From the NCBI RefSeq assembly GCF_021272185.1, contig NZ_JAJSEC010000001.1, positions 62,001-126,000 on the forward strand: a stretch of DNA of 64,000 nucleotides. Reading direction: 5' to 3'. Origin of the DNA: Roseivivax sp. GX 12232 (GTDB lineage: Bacteria; Pseudomonadota; Alphaproteobacteria; Rhodobacterales; Rhodobacteraceae). The translations under genes and the position numbers were made by a program. The notes beneath the pieces were generated by a model. The model saw only the letters and a program-made list of their open reading frames with translations. It made no database searches and was not told where the DNA came from. Below, piece after piece: positions 28,123 to 36,845 of the stretch (position 1 is the stretch's first letter; each line of letters starts with the position of its first letter).

Positions 28123-28515
28123 CGGAGCCTCGTGCGGTTCGGAACATCTGCAGCGAAAGGCGCGCGTTTAGACCATTTCCGCCGCGCGGGAAACCGCCGA
28201 GAGAGGTTTTCCCGCGAATGCCGCCATGCGGTGGGTGCATGGCGGATATAGTTTGGCGTGGGAGGTGGGGGGTGGAGGGGGCGTGAGCGGGAGTATTGGT
28301 GCGAGGTGTTGGCGCGGCGGCTTACACAACCTTTCCAGCACCTTACACCTCAAACTTGAAGCGAGCTCAGTGCCGCCACTACGACCCGCTCTGCCCCCGA
28401 AATGCACCACTTCCTGACCGCACAAACCCCAACCTCAAAAATCCTTCCTCCCGCTCTATCGAAGTGCCCCCGCATCAAATCGCGCCACCCTCACCACCCC
28501 AACAACACGCCCCGC

Positions 28516-28684
28516 CAGAGGGCGCGCGCCGGACCGGGGGCCGGCGCTGCCGACCTCTGAGCAAGGCACTTTATCCCAGCAAGGTCAGGACTGGCTTTGA
28601 ACTAAGCACGCCATCCCAAGGAGCGCCGGCCCAAGGGGCCGGTCCGGCGCGCGCCCGGCATCTTCGATGCTGTTCGGGCGCAAG
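28516..28684 (+). repeat. Dispersed 169-bp element, copy 7
   Basis: Complete copy with a GCATC/GATGC terminal hairpin. That hairpin (28651-28681) is also the first unit of the tandem array that follows. Confidence 0.92.
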
Positions 28685-28904
28685 GAGGATCGCCGGGGCC
28701 CGCGCGGCGTCTCGACCCGAGGCGCGCCCGGCACCTTCGGTGTCATTCGGGCGCAAGGGGCATCGCAGGGGGCCGCGCGGCGTCTCGAACCGAAGCGCGC
28801 CCGGCATCTTCGATGCTATTCGGGCGCAAGGGGGATCGCCGGGTGCAGCGCGGCGTTTCGAACCGAAGCGCGCCCGGCATCTTCGATGCTGTTCCGGCGC
28901 AAAA
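28651..28904 (+). repeat. Tandem array of four terminal hairpins, exact 73-bp period
   Basis: Hairpins of 31 bases start at 28651, 28724, 28797 and 28870, always 73 bp apart, joined by 42-bp spacers that are themselves similar (each has ATCGC, CGCGGCGT and TCGA-CCGA blocks). Inner stems are GCATC/GATGC, GCACC/GGTGT, GCATC/GATGC and GCATC/GATGC. The last unit has one mismatch in the outer stem. The arms and core of the 169-bp element are not repeated. The array ends 46 bp from the ptsP stop codon. Confidence 0.95.
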
Positions 28905-28950
28905 AGGTGCGCGAGGGAACAAATGTCGGGCAGGACAGCCCCGCCCCGCC

Positions 28951-31194
28951 CTAATCCAACTCCCGCAGGTGCTCCATCACCGCCGGGCGCACGCTCTGCG
29001 CGCCGCCGTCGCGGGCATCGTCGATCACGGATTTCAGCGCCTTCAGGTCCACCCGCATCATCAGGTGCTTCACCGGCCCGATGGAAGCCGGGCGCATCGA
29101 CAGGGTCTCGACCCCGATGGCGGCGAGGCAGAGCGCCTCGATCGGCCGGCCGGCGTCCTCGCCGCAGAAGGACAGCGGCGTGCCGATCTCGCGGCAGCGC
29201 GTCACGATGCCCTCGACGAAGGTCAGGAAGGAGGTGTTCAGCGTGTCGTAGCGCCGCCGCACCCGCTCGTTCTCGCGGTCGGCGGCAAAGAAGAACTGCT
29301 TGAGATCGTTGCCCCCGATCGAGAGGAAATCCACCTCCTCGAAGAACTTGCGCGGCGCGTAAGCCAGGCTCGGGGTCTCGAGCATGGCGCCGACCTCGAT
29401 GTGCTCGGGGATCGGATGGCCCAAGCGCCGCTCGCGGGCGATGGCCTTGTCCATCTCGGCCCGACCGGCGCGGAACTCGTCGAACTGCGCGATGAAGGGG
29501 AACATCACCGTCAGCGGCCGCCCGTCCGCGGCGCGCAGAAGCGCCTGCAGCTGCATCCGCATCACCCCGGGCCGGTCGAGCCCGACCCGGATCGCCCGCC
29601 AGCCCAGCGCCGGGTTCGGCTCGTCGTTGGGCTTCATGTAGGGCAGCACCTTGTCCGAGCCGATGTCGAGGGTGCGGAAGTTCACCCGCTTGCCCTTGGC
29701 CGCGTCGAGCACCCGGGCGTAAAGCGCGGCGAGCTCGGTGCGCTTCGGCATCTGGTTGCGGACCAGGAATTGCAGTTCGGTGCGGAAGAGGCCCACGCCC
29801 TCGGCGCCCGAGCCCTCGAGGCTCGGCAGATCGGCCATGAGGCCCGCGTTCATGTTCAGATGCACCCGGGTGCCGCAGGCCGCCACGCAGGGCGTGTCGC
29901 GGATCGAGGCGTAGCGCTCCAGCGCCTTGGCCTGCATCGCCATCTTGTCGCGGAAGGCGCCGACCACGGTGTCGTCGGGGCGCAGGTGCACCAGCCCCTG
30001 GTCGCCGTCGACCATGATGTGATCGCCGTTCAGCGCCTCGGTGGTGACGCCGCCGGCATGGATCACCAGCGGGATCGCCAGGGCCCGGGCGACGATGGCG
30101 GCATGGCTGCCGACCGAGCCCTCCTCGAGGACGATGCCCTTGAGCGCGCGGCCGTATTCCAGAAGCTCGCCGGGGCCGATGTTGCGCGCCACCAGGATCG
30201 GGTCGGCGGGCATCTCGGCGCCGGTCTCGTTGCCCTGCCCGGTCAGGATGCGCAAAAGCCGGTTCGACAGGTCGTCGAGGTCCTGCAGCCGCTCGCGCAG
30301 GTAGGGATCGGGCGCCTGCGCCAGCCGCGCGCGGGCCAGAGACTGCTGCTTCTCCACCGCCGATTCCGCCGAGAGGCCGCGGTCGATGTCCTCTTCCATG
30401 CGGCGCATCCAGCCCTTGGAGGCGGCGAACATCCGGTAGGCTTCCAGCACCGCGCGCTGTTCGGGATCGACCGCCGAGGCCAAGAGGTCATCGACCGAGA
30501 CCTGCAGGGATTGCACCGCCTCCTCGAGCCGGGCGCGTTCCTTGGTGGGATCGTCGGCGACAAGGTTGGTGACCACCACGCGGGGCTCGTGCAGCCAGAC
30601 ATGGCCCTCGGCGGCGCCCTCCTGGCCCATGGTGCCGCGCATCAGCCGCGGCTCGGTGTGCCGGGCGGCCAGCGCCGCGCCCTCGCCCACGAAGGCGCCC
30701 AGCTCGGCCATCTCGGCCAGCACCATGGCGACCACCTCGAGGGCATAGACCTCGTCCGAGGTGAACTCCCGCGCGGTGCGGGACTGCACCACGAGCACGC
30801 CGAGCTTCTCGCCCAGCCGTTGAATCGGCACGCCGAGGAAGGAGGAATAGATCTCCTCGCCGGTCTCGGGCATGTAGCGGAAGCCGCGCGCGGCGGGCGC
30901 ATCGGCGGTGTTGACCACCTTGCCGGCCTTGGCGACCCGGCCCACGAGGCCCTCGCCGAGCTTCATCCTCGTTTGGTGGACCGCAGCCTCCTTCAGGCCC
31001 TCGGTCGCGCAGAGCTCCAGCGTGACCTCGTCGCGGAAGAGGTAGATCGAGCAGACCTCGGTCCCCATGGAATCGGCGGTCAGATGGGTGATCTTGTCGA
31101 GCCGCGCCTGGCCCGCCGCCTCTTCGGCCATGGTATCGCGCAGACGGCGCAGGAGCTTCCGGCTCTCGCTTTCTCCGACCCCGCGATCTGGCAT
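28951..31194 (-). CDS. ptsP: Phosphoenolpyruvate-protein phosphotransferase PtsP (EI-Ntr)
   Basis: First kinase of the nitrogen-related phosphotransferase system, passing phosphate from PEP to NPr. The 747-residue protein has an N-terminal GAF domain (about 30-150, with TEVCSIYLFRDEVTLELCAT), then the EI phospho-His domain with His364 in GSHAAIVARA, and the PEP-binding TIM barrel with the catalytic Cys677 in SFCGEDAGRP. The GAF domain in this family senses nitrogen status. I chose the ATG at 31194 (MPDRGVGESES); an earlier in-frame ATG at 31239 adds an atypical tail. It follows lysC by 117 bp. Confidence 0.95.
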   Translation of the reverse strand: MPDRGVGESESRKLLRRLRDTMAEEAAGQARLDKITHLTADSMGTEVCSIYLFRDEVTLELCATEGLKEAAVHQTRMKLGEGLVGRVAKAGKVVNTADAPAARGFRYMPETGEEIYSSFLGVPIQRLGEKLGVLVVQSRTAREFTSDEVYALEVVAMVLAEMAELGAFVGEGAALAARHTEPRLMRGTMGQEGAAEGHVWLHEPRVVVTNLVADDPTKERARLEEAVQSLQVSVDDLLASAVDPEQRAVLEAYRMFAASKGWMRRMEEDIDRGLSAESAVEKQQSLARARLAQAPDPYLRERLQDLDDLSNRLLRILTGQGNETGAEMPADPILVARNIGPGELLEYGRALKGIVLEEGSVGSHAAIVARALAIPLVIHAGGVTTEALNGDHIMVDGDQGLVHLRPDDTVVGAFRDKMAMQAKALERYASIRDTPCVAACGTRVHLNMNAGLMADLPSLEGSGAEGVGLFRTELQFLVRNQMPKRTELAALYARVLDAAKGKRVNFRTLDIGSDKVLPYMKPNDEPNPALGWRAIRVGLDRPGVMRMQLQALLRAADGRPLTVMFPFIAQFDEFRAGRAEMDKAIARERRLGHPIPEHIEVGAMLETPSLAYAPRKFFEEVDFLSIGGNDLKQFFFAADRENERVRRRYDTLNTSFLTFVEGIVTRCREIGTPLSFCGEDAGRPIEALCLAAIGVETLSMRPASIGPVKHLMMRVDLKALKSVIDDARDGGAQSVRPAVMEHLRELD

Positions 31195-31311
31195 GTCATA
31201 AACCCATGAAGAAAAATCCGCCCACCACTCATAGGGCATGCGGCGCGGAAAGGAAAAGGGGACTCCCGCGTAAGGCGAGCGGGTCGCCCCGCCCTGCCCT
31301 GTCTTTGGGCG

Positions 31312-32568
31312 TCAGGCCTCAGCCAGCTCGAAGGCGTCGTGCAGGGCCTGCACGGCAAGCTCCATGTACTTGCGCTCGACCAGCACCGAGATCTTGATCT
31401 CGGAGGTACCGATGACCTTGATGTTGATGCCTTCCTGGGCCAGCGTCTCAAACATCTTGGCGGCCACGCCGGCGTGGCTGCGCATGCCGATGCCCACCAC
31501 CGAGACCTTGGCGACCTCGGTTTCGGTCTCCAGCCGCTCGAAGGTGATCCGGCCTTCGCTGCGCGCCGCCTCCAGCGCCTTCTCGGCGCGGGCGAGCTGG
31601 TCGTTCGGGCAGGAGAAGGTCATGTCGGTCACGCCTTCCTTCAGCCCCTGGTAGCCGGTCTCGGAGACGTTCTGCACGATCATGTCGACGTTCACCCCGG
31701 CATCGGCCAGCGTGCCGAAGATCGAGGCCGCGATGCCGGGCACATCGGCGATGGTGACCAGCGTGACCTTCGCCTCCTCGCGGGAATAGGCGACACCCGA
31801 GACGACCTTGCTTTCCATGATCAATTCCTCCGGACAAACGAGGGTCCCCGCCTCGTCGGACTGTTCCTCGAAGCTCGAGAGCACCCTGAGCTTCACATTG
31901 TAGCGCATCGCCAGCTCGACCGAGCGGGTCTGCAGCACCTTGGCGCCGAGCGAGGCCAGCTCCAGCATCTCCTCGAAGGCGATGCGGTCGAGCTTGCGGG
32001 CCTTCTCGCAGATCCGCGGATCGGTGGTATAGACCCCGTCGACGTCGGTGTAGATGTCGCAGCGCTCGGCCCCGAAGGCGGCGGCGAAGGCCACCGCGGT
32101 GGTGTCCGAGCCGCCCCGGCCCAGCGTGGTGATCCGGCCCTCGGGGCTGACGCCCTGGAAGCCCGCGACCACGGCCACGCGCATGCCCTCGCCGAACTTG
32201 GCGGTAATATTGTCGGTCGGGATCTCCTCGATCCGCGCCGCGCCATGCGCCGAGGTGGTCTTGAGCGGCACCTGCCAGCCCTGCCAGGAGCGCGCGGGCA
32301 CGTCCATCTCCTGCAGCGTCAGCGCCATGAGGCCCGCGGTCACCGCCTCGCCCGAGCTGACCACGGCGTCATATTCGCGCGCGTCGTAGAAGGGCGAGGT
32401 CTCGTTGACGTAGCCCACGAGCTTGTTGGTCTCTCCGGCCATGGCCGAGACGATGACGATGACGTCATAGCCCTTGGCGACCTCCACGCCGACGCGCTTG
32501 GCGGCGCGGCGGATGCGGTCGGGGGTGGCGACGGAGGTGCCGCCGAACTTCATCACGAGAACGGGCAT
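31312..32568 (-). CDS. lysC: Aspartate kinase
   Basis: Phosphorylates aspartate in the first step to lysine, threonine, methionine and diaminopimelate. The 418-residue protein has the N-terminal VMKFGGTSVATPDRIRRAAK, kinase motifs GRGGSDTTAVAFAAA and YTDVDGVYTTDPRI, and two C-terminal ACT domains (from about 265 and 345) for feedback control by lysine/threonine. The ATG at 32568 gives the canonical MPVLVMKFGG. lysC precedes ptsP on the same strand in many Rhodobacterales, to my knowledge; co-transcription is possible. Confidence 0.97.
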   Translation of the reverse strand: MPVLVMKFGGTSVATPDRIRRAAKRVGVEVAKGYDVIVIVSAMAGETNKLVGYVNETSPFYDAREYDAVVSSGEAVTAGLMALTLQEMDVPARSWQGWQVPLKTTSAHGAARIEEIPTDNITAKFGEGMRVAVVAGFQGVSPEGRITTLGRGGSDTTAVAFAAAFGAERCDIYTDVDGVYTTDPRICEKARKLDRIAFEEMLELASLGAKVLQTRSVELAMRYNVKLRVLSSFEEQSDEAGTLVCPEELIMESKVVSGVAYSREEAKVTLVTIADVPGIAASIFGTLADAGVNVDMIVQNVSETGYQGLKEGVTDMTFSCPNDQLARAEKALEAARSEGRITFERLETETEVAKVSVVGIGMRSHAGVAAKMFETLAQEGINIKVIGTSEIKISVLVERKYMELAVQALHDAFELAEA

Positions 32569-32648
32569 GGAGGGCTCCCGGTGGTCGATTCGTCCGGCGG
32601 TGTAATCGCGGGGGATAAGCCGCGCAAGAGAGCGCGATGGCCTGCGCC

Positions 32649-33101
32649 TCAACCTGATGTGCGGTAGTCGACAGCCCCGAGCCCGTCGCGGTTCACATGG
32701 GTCTCGGCGCCGGGGGCGATGTCGGTGTTTTGGGCGGCCAGGGCGATCCAGCCCTCTTCGCGGCGTTCGAGCACGAAACTGAGGATCGTGGCACGCGGCC
32801 CCGCCGGGCTGCCGTCGGGCGCGGTCTGTCCGGTCAGCCGGAAGCGGCACTGCACCAGCGCGTGATCGGGGCCGAGCGCGCGCACCCGGGTCGCCCCGGC
32901 GCTGAGCGTGGTCTCGGCGAAGAAGCTTTTCAGCGCGTAGTCATGCGCCCGGGCGATGGCCTCCCGGTCGTGCCACCAAAGGCCCACGACGTTCACGAAC
33001 TCCGCGTCATGGGCAAACAGCGCGCCGATCTCCGCGCCCTCGCGGCTGGCCCAGGCTTGGGCGAAGGCCTTGGGGAAGTCCTCGGGCGCTTCGGGCAGCA
33101 T
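32649..33101 (-). CDS. SnoaL-like / SgcJ-type small protein
   Basis: A 150-residue cytosolic protein of the NTF2-like superfamily (SgcJ/EcaC or DUF4440-type). It shows FAQAWASREGAEIGALFAHD, FVNVVGLWWHDREAIARAHD and a beta-rich second half ending in IALAAQNTDIAPG. Such proteins are small hydrolases, isomerases or ligand-binding proteins; no function is assignable. Its ATG overlaps the stop of the upstream SDR gene in TGATG, indicating translational coupling. Confidence 0.82.
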   Translation of the reverse strand: MLPEAPEDFPKAFAQAWASREGAEIGALFAHDAEFVNVVGLWWHDREAIARAHDYALKSFFAETTLSAGATRVRALGPDHALVQCRFRLTGQTAPDGSPAGPRATILSFVLERREEGWIALAAQNTDIAPGAETHVNRDGLGAVDYRTSG

Positions 33102-33748
33102 CAGAAAGGATGCAGCCGACCGTCCCAGGTCTCGAACCGGCCGGTGGTGTCGAGGGAGAGCCCGTCGATGCGGTCGGCGAGCCCCCGCGCGCTGTCCTCC
33201 ACGGAGATCTCGGCGGTCTCGCCGCCCATGTCGGTGCGGACCCATCCGGGGTGGTAGATGCCGACGGCCACGCCTTCCTCCTGCAGGTCGGCGGCGAGGT
33301 TCCGCCCGAGGTTCACCGCCGCCGCCTTGCTGGCGCGGTAGATGTAGCTGCCGCCGGGCGCCCGCTCCGACGAGCCCATCTGCGAGGAGATGATCGCCAC
33401 CCTCCCCGCCTTGGCGCGGCGCAGCGCCGGCAGGAAGGCCTGCACGCTCTGGAAGACGCCGAAGACATTGGTGGCGAAGGCGTCCTCCCACATCTCGCGG
33501 GGGTAGCCCTCGGCCAGGTCCTCGCCCTTGTCGGGGTAGATGCCGGCGTTGCAGACCAGGACGTCGAGCTCTTCGCCCTCGAGCCGGGCGGCGACGTCGC
33601 GGACCGAGACCGGATCGGTCACGTCGAGGCCGATCTGCCCGCCCGATCCCCTCGCGGTGGCCAGGACCTCGGCGCCTCGGTCGGTGAATTCGGCACAGAG
33701 AGCCGATCCGATTCCACGATTTGAACCGGTTACCAGGATGCGCGTCAT
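33101..33748 (-). CDS. Short-chain dehydrogenase/reductase
   Basis: A 215-residue SDR with the cofactor motif TGSNRGIG at 7-14, NAG at 67-69, catalytic Ser122 in IISSQMGS and Tyr137/Lys141 in YRASK. The motif set resembles C-factor-like or sniffer-type SDRs; the substrate is unknown. It starts at 33748, 7 bp after the DUF1178 stop, and overlaps the next gene by one base, so DUF1178-SDR-SnoaL form a tight three-gene unit. Confidence 0.9.
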   Translation of the reverse strand: MTRILVTGSNRGIGSALCAEFTDRGAEVLATARGSGGQIGLDVTDPVSVRDVAARLEGEELDVLVCNAGIYPDKGEDLAEGYPREMWEDAFATNVFGVFQSVQAFLPALRRAKAGRVAIISSQMGSSERAPGGSYIYRASKAAAVNLGRNLAADLQEEGVAVGIYHPGWVRTDMGGETAEISVEDSARGLADRIDGLSLDTTGRFETWDGRLHPF

Positions 33749-33755
33749 ATGGGCC

Positions 33756-34196
33756 TCAGTTGCTTTTGCGGCTGGGTGTGAAGGGCAGCGGCGCCACCTG
33801 CACCCCGTCCTCGACCAGGCGGCGGGCCTCCTCGGCGCGGGCCTCGCCCCAGATCGGGCGCTGCGGCTTCTCGCCGTCGTGGATCGCGCGGGCCTCGCGC
33901 ACGAAGTCGCGCCCGACGTAATCGTGGTTCTTCTCCACATGCGCCTTGAGCGCGGCCAGCGCCTTCTCGGCCTGCGACCGCGGCTCGGAAAGCGCGCGCT
34001 TGGGCTGCGGCTCGGGCGTGCCGCGCGCCTCGGACTTCGAGAGCGCGGGCGCCATGAGCGCCTTTTCCACCTGTTCGGAGCCGCAGACCGCGCAAACCAC
34101 ATGGCCCTGCGCCGCCAGGGCGTCGAAGGCCTTGGCCGAGGCGAACCAGCTGTCGAAGCTGTGTCCCTCGGCGCATTTCAGGGTGTAGTTGATCAT
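33756..34196 (-). CDS. DUF1178 family protein
   Basis: A 146-residue cytosolic protein of unknown function, conserved in alphaproteobacteria. It begins MINYTLKCAEGHSFDSWFAS and has paired Cys residues (Cys8, His12, Cys35, Cys38) that look like a zinc ribbon. The middle is polar and probably disordered, and the end contains VGRDFVREARAIHDGE. It heads the DUF1178-SDR-SnoaL unit and has a plausible promoter just upstream. Confidence 0.9.
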   Translation of the reverse strand: MINYTLKCAEGHSFDSWFASAKAFDALAAQGHVVCAVCGSEQVEKALMAPALSKSEARGTPEPQPKRALSEPRSQAEKALAALKAHVEKNHDYVGRDFVREARAIHDGEKPQRPIWGEARAEEARRLVEDGVQVAPLPFTPSRKSN

Positions 34197-34225
34197 CCTG
34201 CTGCCCGTAAGCGTTTATACTGTAA

Positions 34226-34253
34226 TATTTATTGCGGAGGGGCCTTTGATCAA
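34226..34253 (-). promoter_or_regulatory. Candidate promoter for the DUF1178 unit
   Basis: On the minus strand TTGATC (34253-34248) and TAAATA (34231-34226) are 16 bp apart in a locally AT-rich stretch. The predicted leader to the DUF1178 ATG is about 24 bases. Confidence 0.4.
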
Positions 34254-34271
34254 GACGCCCTCCCCGCCGCG

Positions 34272-35480
34272 TTACCGCGGCAAAACCGCCGTGATCCGCG
34301 CCATCAGCCGCTCGAGGTCCTCCTCGGGGCGCAGGGCGCTGCGGGCGGCCTCGCCGGCGCGGGCCTGGTCCTCGGGGTCGGCCAGGGCGGTCAGCGCCTG
34401 GGCGAGGTCCTCGGCCTCCTCGACCTCGACGGCGGCGGCCTCGGAGAGGAGCCGCGCGAAGGGCCGGGCGAAATTGGCCACGTCGGGCCCGTGCAGGAGC
34501 GCCGCGCCGAACCAGGCGGGCTCGAAGGGCGTGTGGCCGCCCCGGTCGGTCAGCGTGCCGCCGATGAAGACCCGGCCGGCCAGCCGATACCAGCGCGGCA
34601 TCTCGCCCAGGGTGTCGACCAGGAGCACCTCGGCCGGCGCATCTCCGCGCGAGCGCAGCGCGTAATCAAGCCCCGCCGCGCGCAGAAGCGCCGCCACCTC
34701 GCCCGCCCGATGCGGGTGGCGCAGCGCCAGGATCAACCGCAGCCCCGGCTCGGATTTCCGCGCCTCGAGGTGGGCGGCGATCACGGCCTCCTCCTCGCCC
34801 TTGTGGGTCGAGGCGGCAAGCCAGGTCCGCCCGCGTGGATAGGCCGCCTCGAGCGCGGGATCGGGCGGGCCCTCGGCGGGCGGGTCGTAGAGCGCCTTCA
34901 GCTCGGTCACCGGGCCCGCCGCCGCCTCGGGCAGGCCCAGCGACAGGAAGCGGTCGCGCGAGGCGCGGTCCTGCGCCGAGAGAAAGGCGATGCGCCCGAG
35001 GAGCCGCGCGGCGAGCTTCGGCAGCCGCGCCCAGTTCTCGGCGGTCTTGGCGCTCATCCGCCCGCCCAGCACGAGGACCGGTCCGGGGGTCAGCAGGACG
35101 CGGTTCGGCCAGAGCTCGGATTCGAGCGCCAGATGCGCCACCACGCCCCAGCCCTTCAGGAAGGCGCGGGTGGTGCTGACCAGGTCCACCGGCGCCAGCC
35201 GCGCCTCGAGCCCCATCTCGCGCGCCAGCGCCACGCCGCTGTCGGAATTGCAGGTCACCACCAGCCCCAGGTCGGGCCGCGCCTGCCCCAGCGCGCGGAT
35301 CACCGGGCGGACCGAGGAAAGCTCTCCGTTCGAGGCCGCGTGCAGCCAGATCCGCCGCGCCCCGTCGCGCGGACCGCCGCGCCCGAGCCGCGCCGCCAGC
35401 GCCGCGCGCCCCTGGCGCAGCGCCGCGCGGGTCAGCACGACCGCCGCGAAAAGCGTGATGAGAATCCGGTAGATCAGCAT
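34272..35480 (-). CDS. waaA: 3-deoxy-D-manno-octulosonic acid (Kdo) transferase family protein
   Basis: Membrane-associated glycosyltransferase adding Kdo to lipid A precursors in LPS inner-core synthesis. The 402-residue protein has an N-terminal membrane anchor (MLIYRILITLFAAVVLTRAA) and IWLHAASNGELSSVRPVI, where the Glu matches the catalytic Glu of the HAASVGE motif. Later blocks are ESELWPNRVL, STHKGEEEAVIAAH and GGTLTDRGGHTPFEPA. It is slightly shorter than the usual roughly 425 residues. The preceding gene, a GT4 transferase, ends 31 bp upstream, suggesting an envelope-polysaccharide pair. Confidence 0.88.
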   Translation of the reverse strand: MLIYRILITLFAAVVLTRAALRQGRAALAARLGRGGPRDGARRIWLHAASNGELSSVRPVIRALGQARPDLGLVVTCNSDSGVALAREMGLEARLAPVDLVSTTRAFLKGWGVVAHLALESELWPNRVLLTPGPVLVLGGRMSAKTAENWARLPKLAARLLGRIAFLSAQDRASRDRFLSLGLPEAAAGPVTELKALYDPPAEGPPDPALEAAYPRGRTWLAASTHKGEEEAVIAAHLEARKSEPGLRLILALRHPHRAGEVAALLRAAGLDYALRSRGDAPAEVLLVDTLGEMPRWYRLAGRVFIGGTLTDRGGHTPFEPAWFGAALLHGPDVANFARPFARLLSEAAAVEVEEAEDLAQALTALADPEDQARAGEAARSALRPEEDLERLMARITAVLPR

Positions 35481-35511
35481 GGAGCCGCGCCTTCTGTCGC
35501 TCCCTCGGTGC

Positions 35512-36681
35512 TTAGCCCGGGGTGCGGGGCGCTGTGAAGCCCGGCCCCGCCGCAAGCGTGTCGCGGATCGTCGTCTCGAGCTTGGCCAGAAGCCGGTCGT
35601 TGTCGAAGCGCGCCTCGGCCACGGCGCGGGCCCTTGCCGCCATTTCCGCCCGGTCGGGCGCGGTGAAGGCGCGGGCCATGGCGCGGGTGAAGCCCTCGGC
35701 GTCGTGTTCCTCGACCAGGAAGCCGGTCTCGCCCTCGTCGATCGCCTCGGGGATGCCGGCGTGGCGGGTCGAGACGGTGATGCAGCCCGCCGCCATGGCC
35801 TCCTGGATGGCGGTGGGCAGCCCTTCGGTATTGCCGTCGGCGGCGGTCACGGAATGCTGCAGGAAGAACTCGGTCTCCGAGAGTTTCTGACGGACAAACT
35901 CATGCGGTTGCGCGCCGTGGAAGGTGACCTGGCCGCTCACGCCGAGCCGCGCGGCCTCGTCCCGGGCGGCCTGGTAGAGCGGCCCGTCGCCGACGAAATC
36001 GAGCCGCGCCTCGGGCAGATCGCGCGTCGCCTCGGCGAAGCTCTGCAGGGTGGTGAGCGGCGCCTTCTTCTCGACGAAACGCCCGACCGCCAGGCAGGAG
36101 AGCGGCCGCACCTCGCCCGGCGTGAAGCGCCGCACGTCGACGCCCGAGGGGATCACATGGGCGTTGGGGTGCCTCACCCCATGGGCCGCAAGGTTGTCGA
36201 GCAGGAACTGGCTGACCGAGATCACCCCCGCAAGCCGCGGCATCATCAGCCGGTAGGCCGCCTGCATCCGCGCGGGCCTGAGCGCCTTCGAAGCATCGGT
36301 GCCCCGAAAATAGGAAAAGATCGGCAGGCCCATCTCGTTGGCCAGGGGCGCCAGCGCCAGTGCCTGGGTGCCGAACTCGGCCAGGATCACCTCGACCTTC
36401 TGGTCGCGCAGGAACTGCGCCAGCGCGCGCTTCTGCGCCCCGAAGGGCAGCCGCGTGGTCTTGTGGCGCAGCCGGTTCCAGCCGGTCCAGAAGGGCATCT
36501 GCGCGAGGTCGCCCGCCGCCATCCGCGCGCGGCGCTCGAAGACCGGCTTGTCGTAGGGGTTGGCGCCGTCCCAGCGCCCGGCGATCACGCAGGTGTCGCC
36601 GCCGAAGAGATGGGCGATATGGCGGTTGATGAAGGTCTCGCCGGGGACATGGTAGTCGCTGGTGCCGATCGCTGCGCGCAT
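35512..36681 (-). CDS. GT4-family glycosyltransferase
   Basis: A 389-residue GT-B fold transferase of family 4. It has FSYFRGTDASKALRP, NAHVIPSGVDVRRFTPGE, the donor-site region AVGRFVEKKAPLTTLQ, and the EX7E-type segment NTEGLPTAIQEAMAAGCITV near 290-310. It probably acts at the inner membrane face in LPS or exopolysaccharide assembly, inferred from its waaA neighbour. The ATG at 36681 gives MRAAIGTSDYHVPGETFINR, with AAGGAGACCCC just upstream. Confidence 0.9.
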   Translation of the reverse strand: MRAAIGTSDYHVPGETFINRHIAHLFGGDTCVIAGRWDGANPYDKPVFERRARMAAGDLAQMPFWTGWNRLRHKTTRLPFGAQKRALAQFLRDQKVEVILAEFGTQALALAPLANEMGLPIFSYFRGTDASKALRPARMQAAYRLMMPRLAGVISVSQFLLDNLAAHGVRHPNAHVIPSGVDVRRFTPGEVRPLSCLAVGRFVEKKAPLTTLQSFAEATRDLPEARLDFVGDGPLYQAARDEAARLGVSGQVTFHGAQPHEFVRQKLSETEFFLQHSVTAADGNTEGLPTAIQEAMAAGCITVSTRHAGIPEAIDEGETGFLVEEHDAEGFTRAMARAFTAPDRAEMAARARAVAEARFDNDRLLAKLETTIRDTLAAGPGFTAPRTPG

Positions 36682-36845
36682 GGGGTCTCCTTGGGGGCCT
36701 GCGCCCTGCCGATCCTCTGCGCCTAGCAACAGCGCCACAGCACGGCAAGCCTTGCGTCGAATCGCCGTCCCAGGCGGCGGAAGTCTTTGCGATTCGGGCC
36801 GTCTTGCGATAATGCAAAAGCGATATACCGGAAATGGAGCAGGCC

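Larger units (their letters stand above)
28123..28950. other. Gene-free gap, 828 bp, with element copy 7 and a hairpin array
   Basis: Between the SulP start and the ptsP stop. The first 390 bp show nothing recognisable. The rest is element copy 7 plus the 73-bp hairpin array. Confidence 0.75.

Noticed and set aside
28651-28904. CRISPR array at the 73-bp repeats
   Set aside because: Spacers are similar to one another rather than unique, the repeat is a bulged hairpin also found dispersed, and no cas genes are present.
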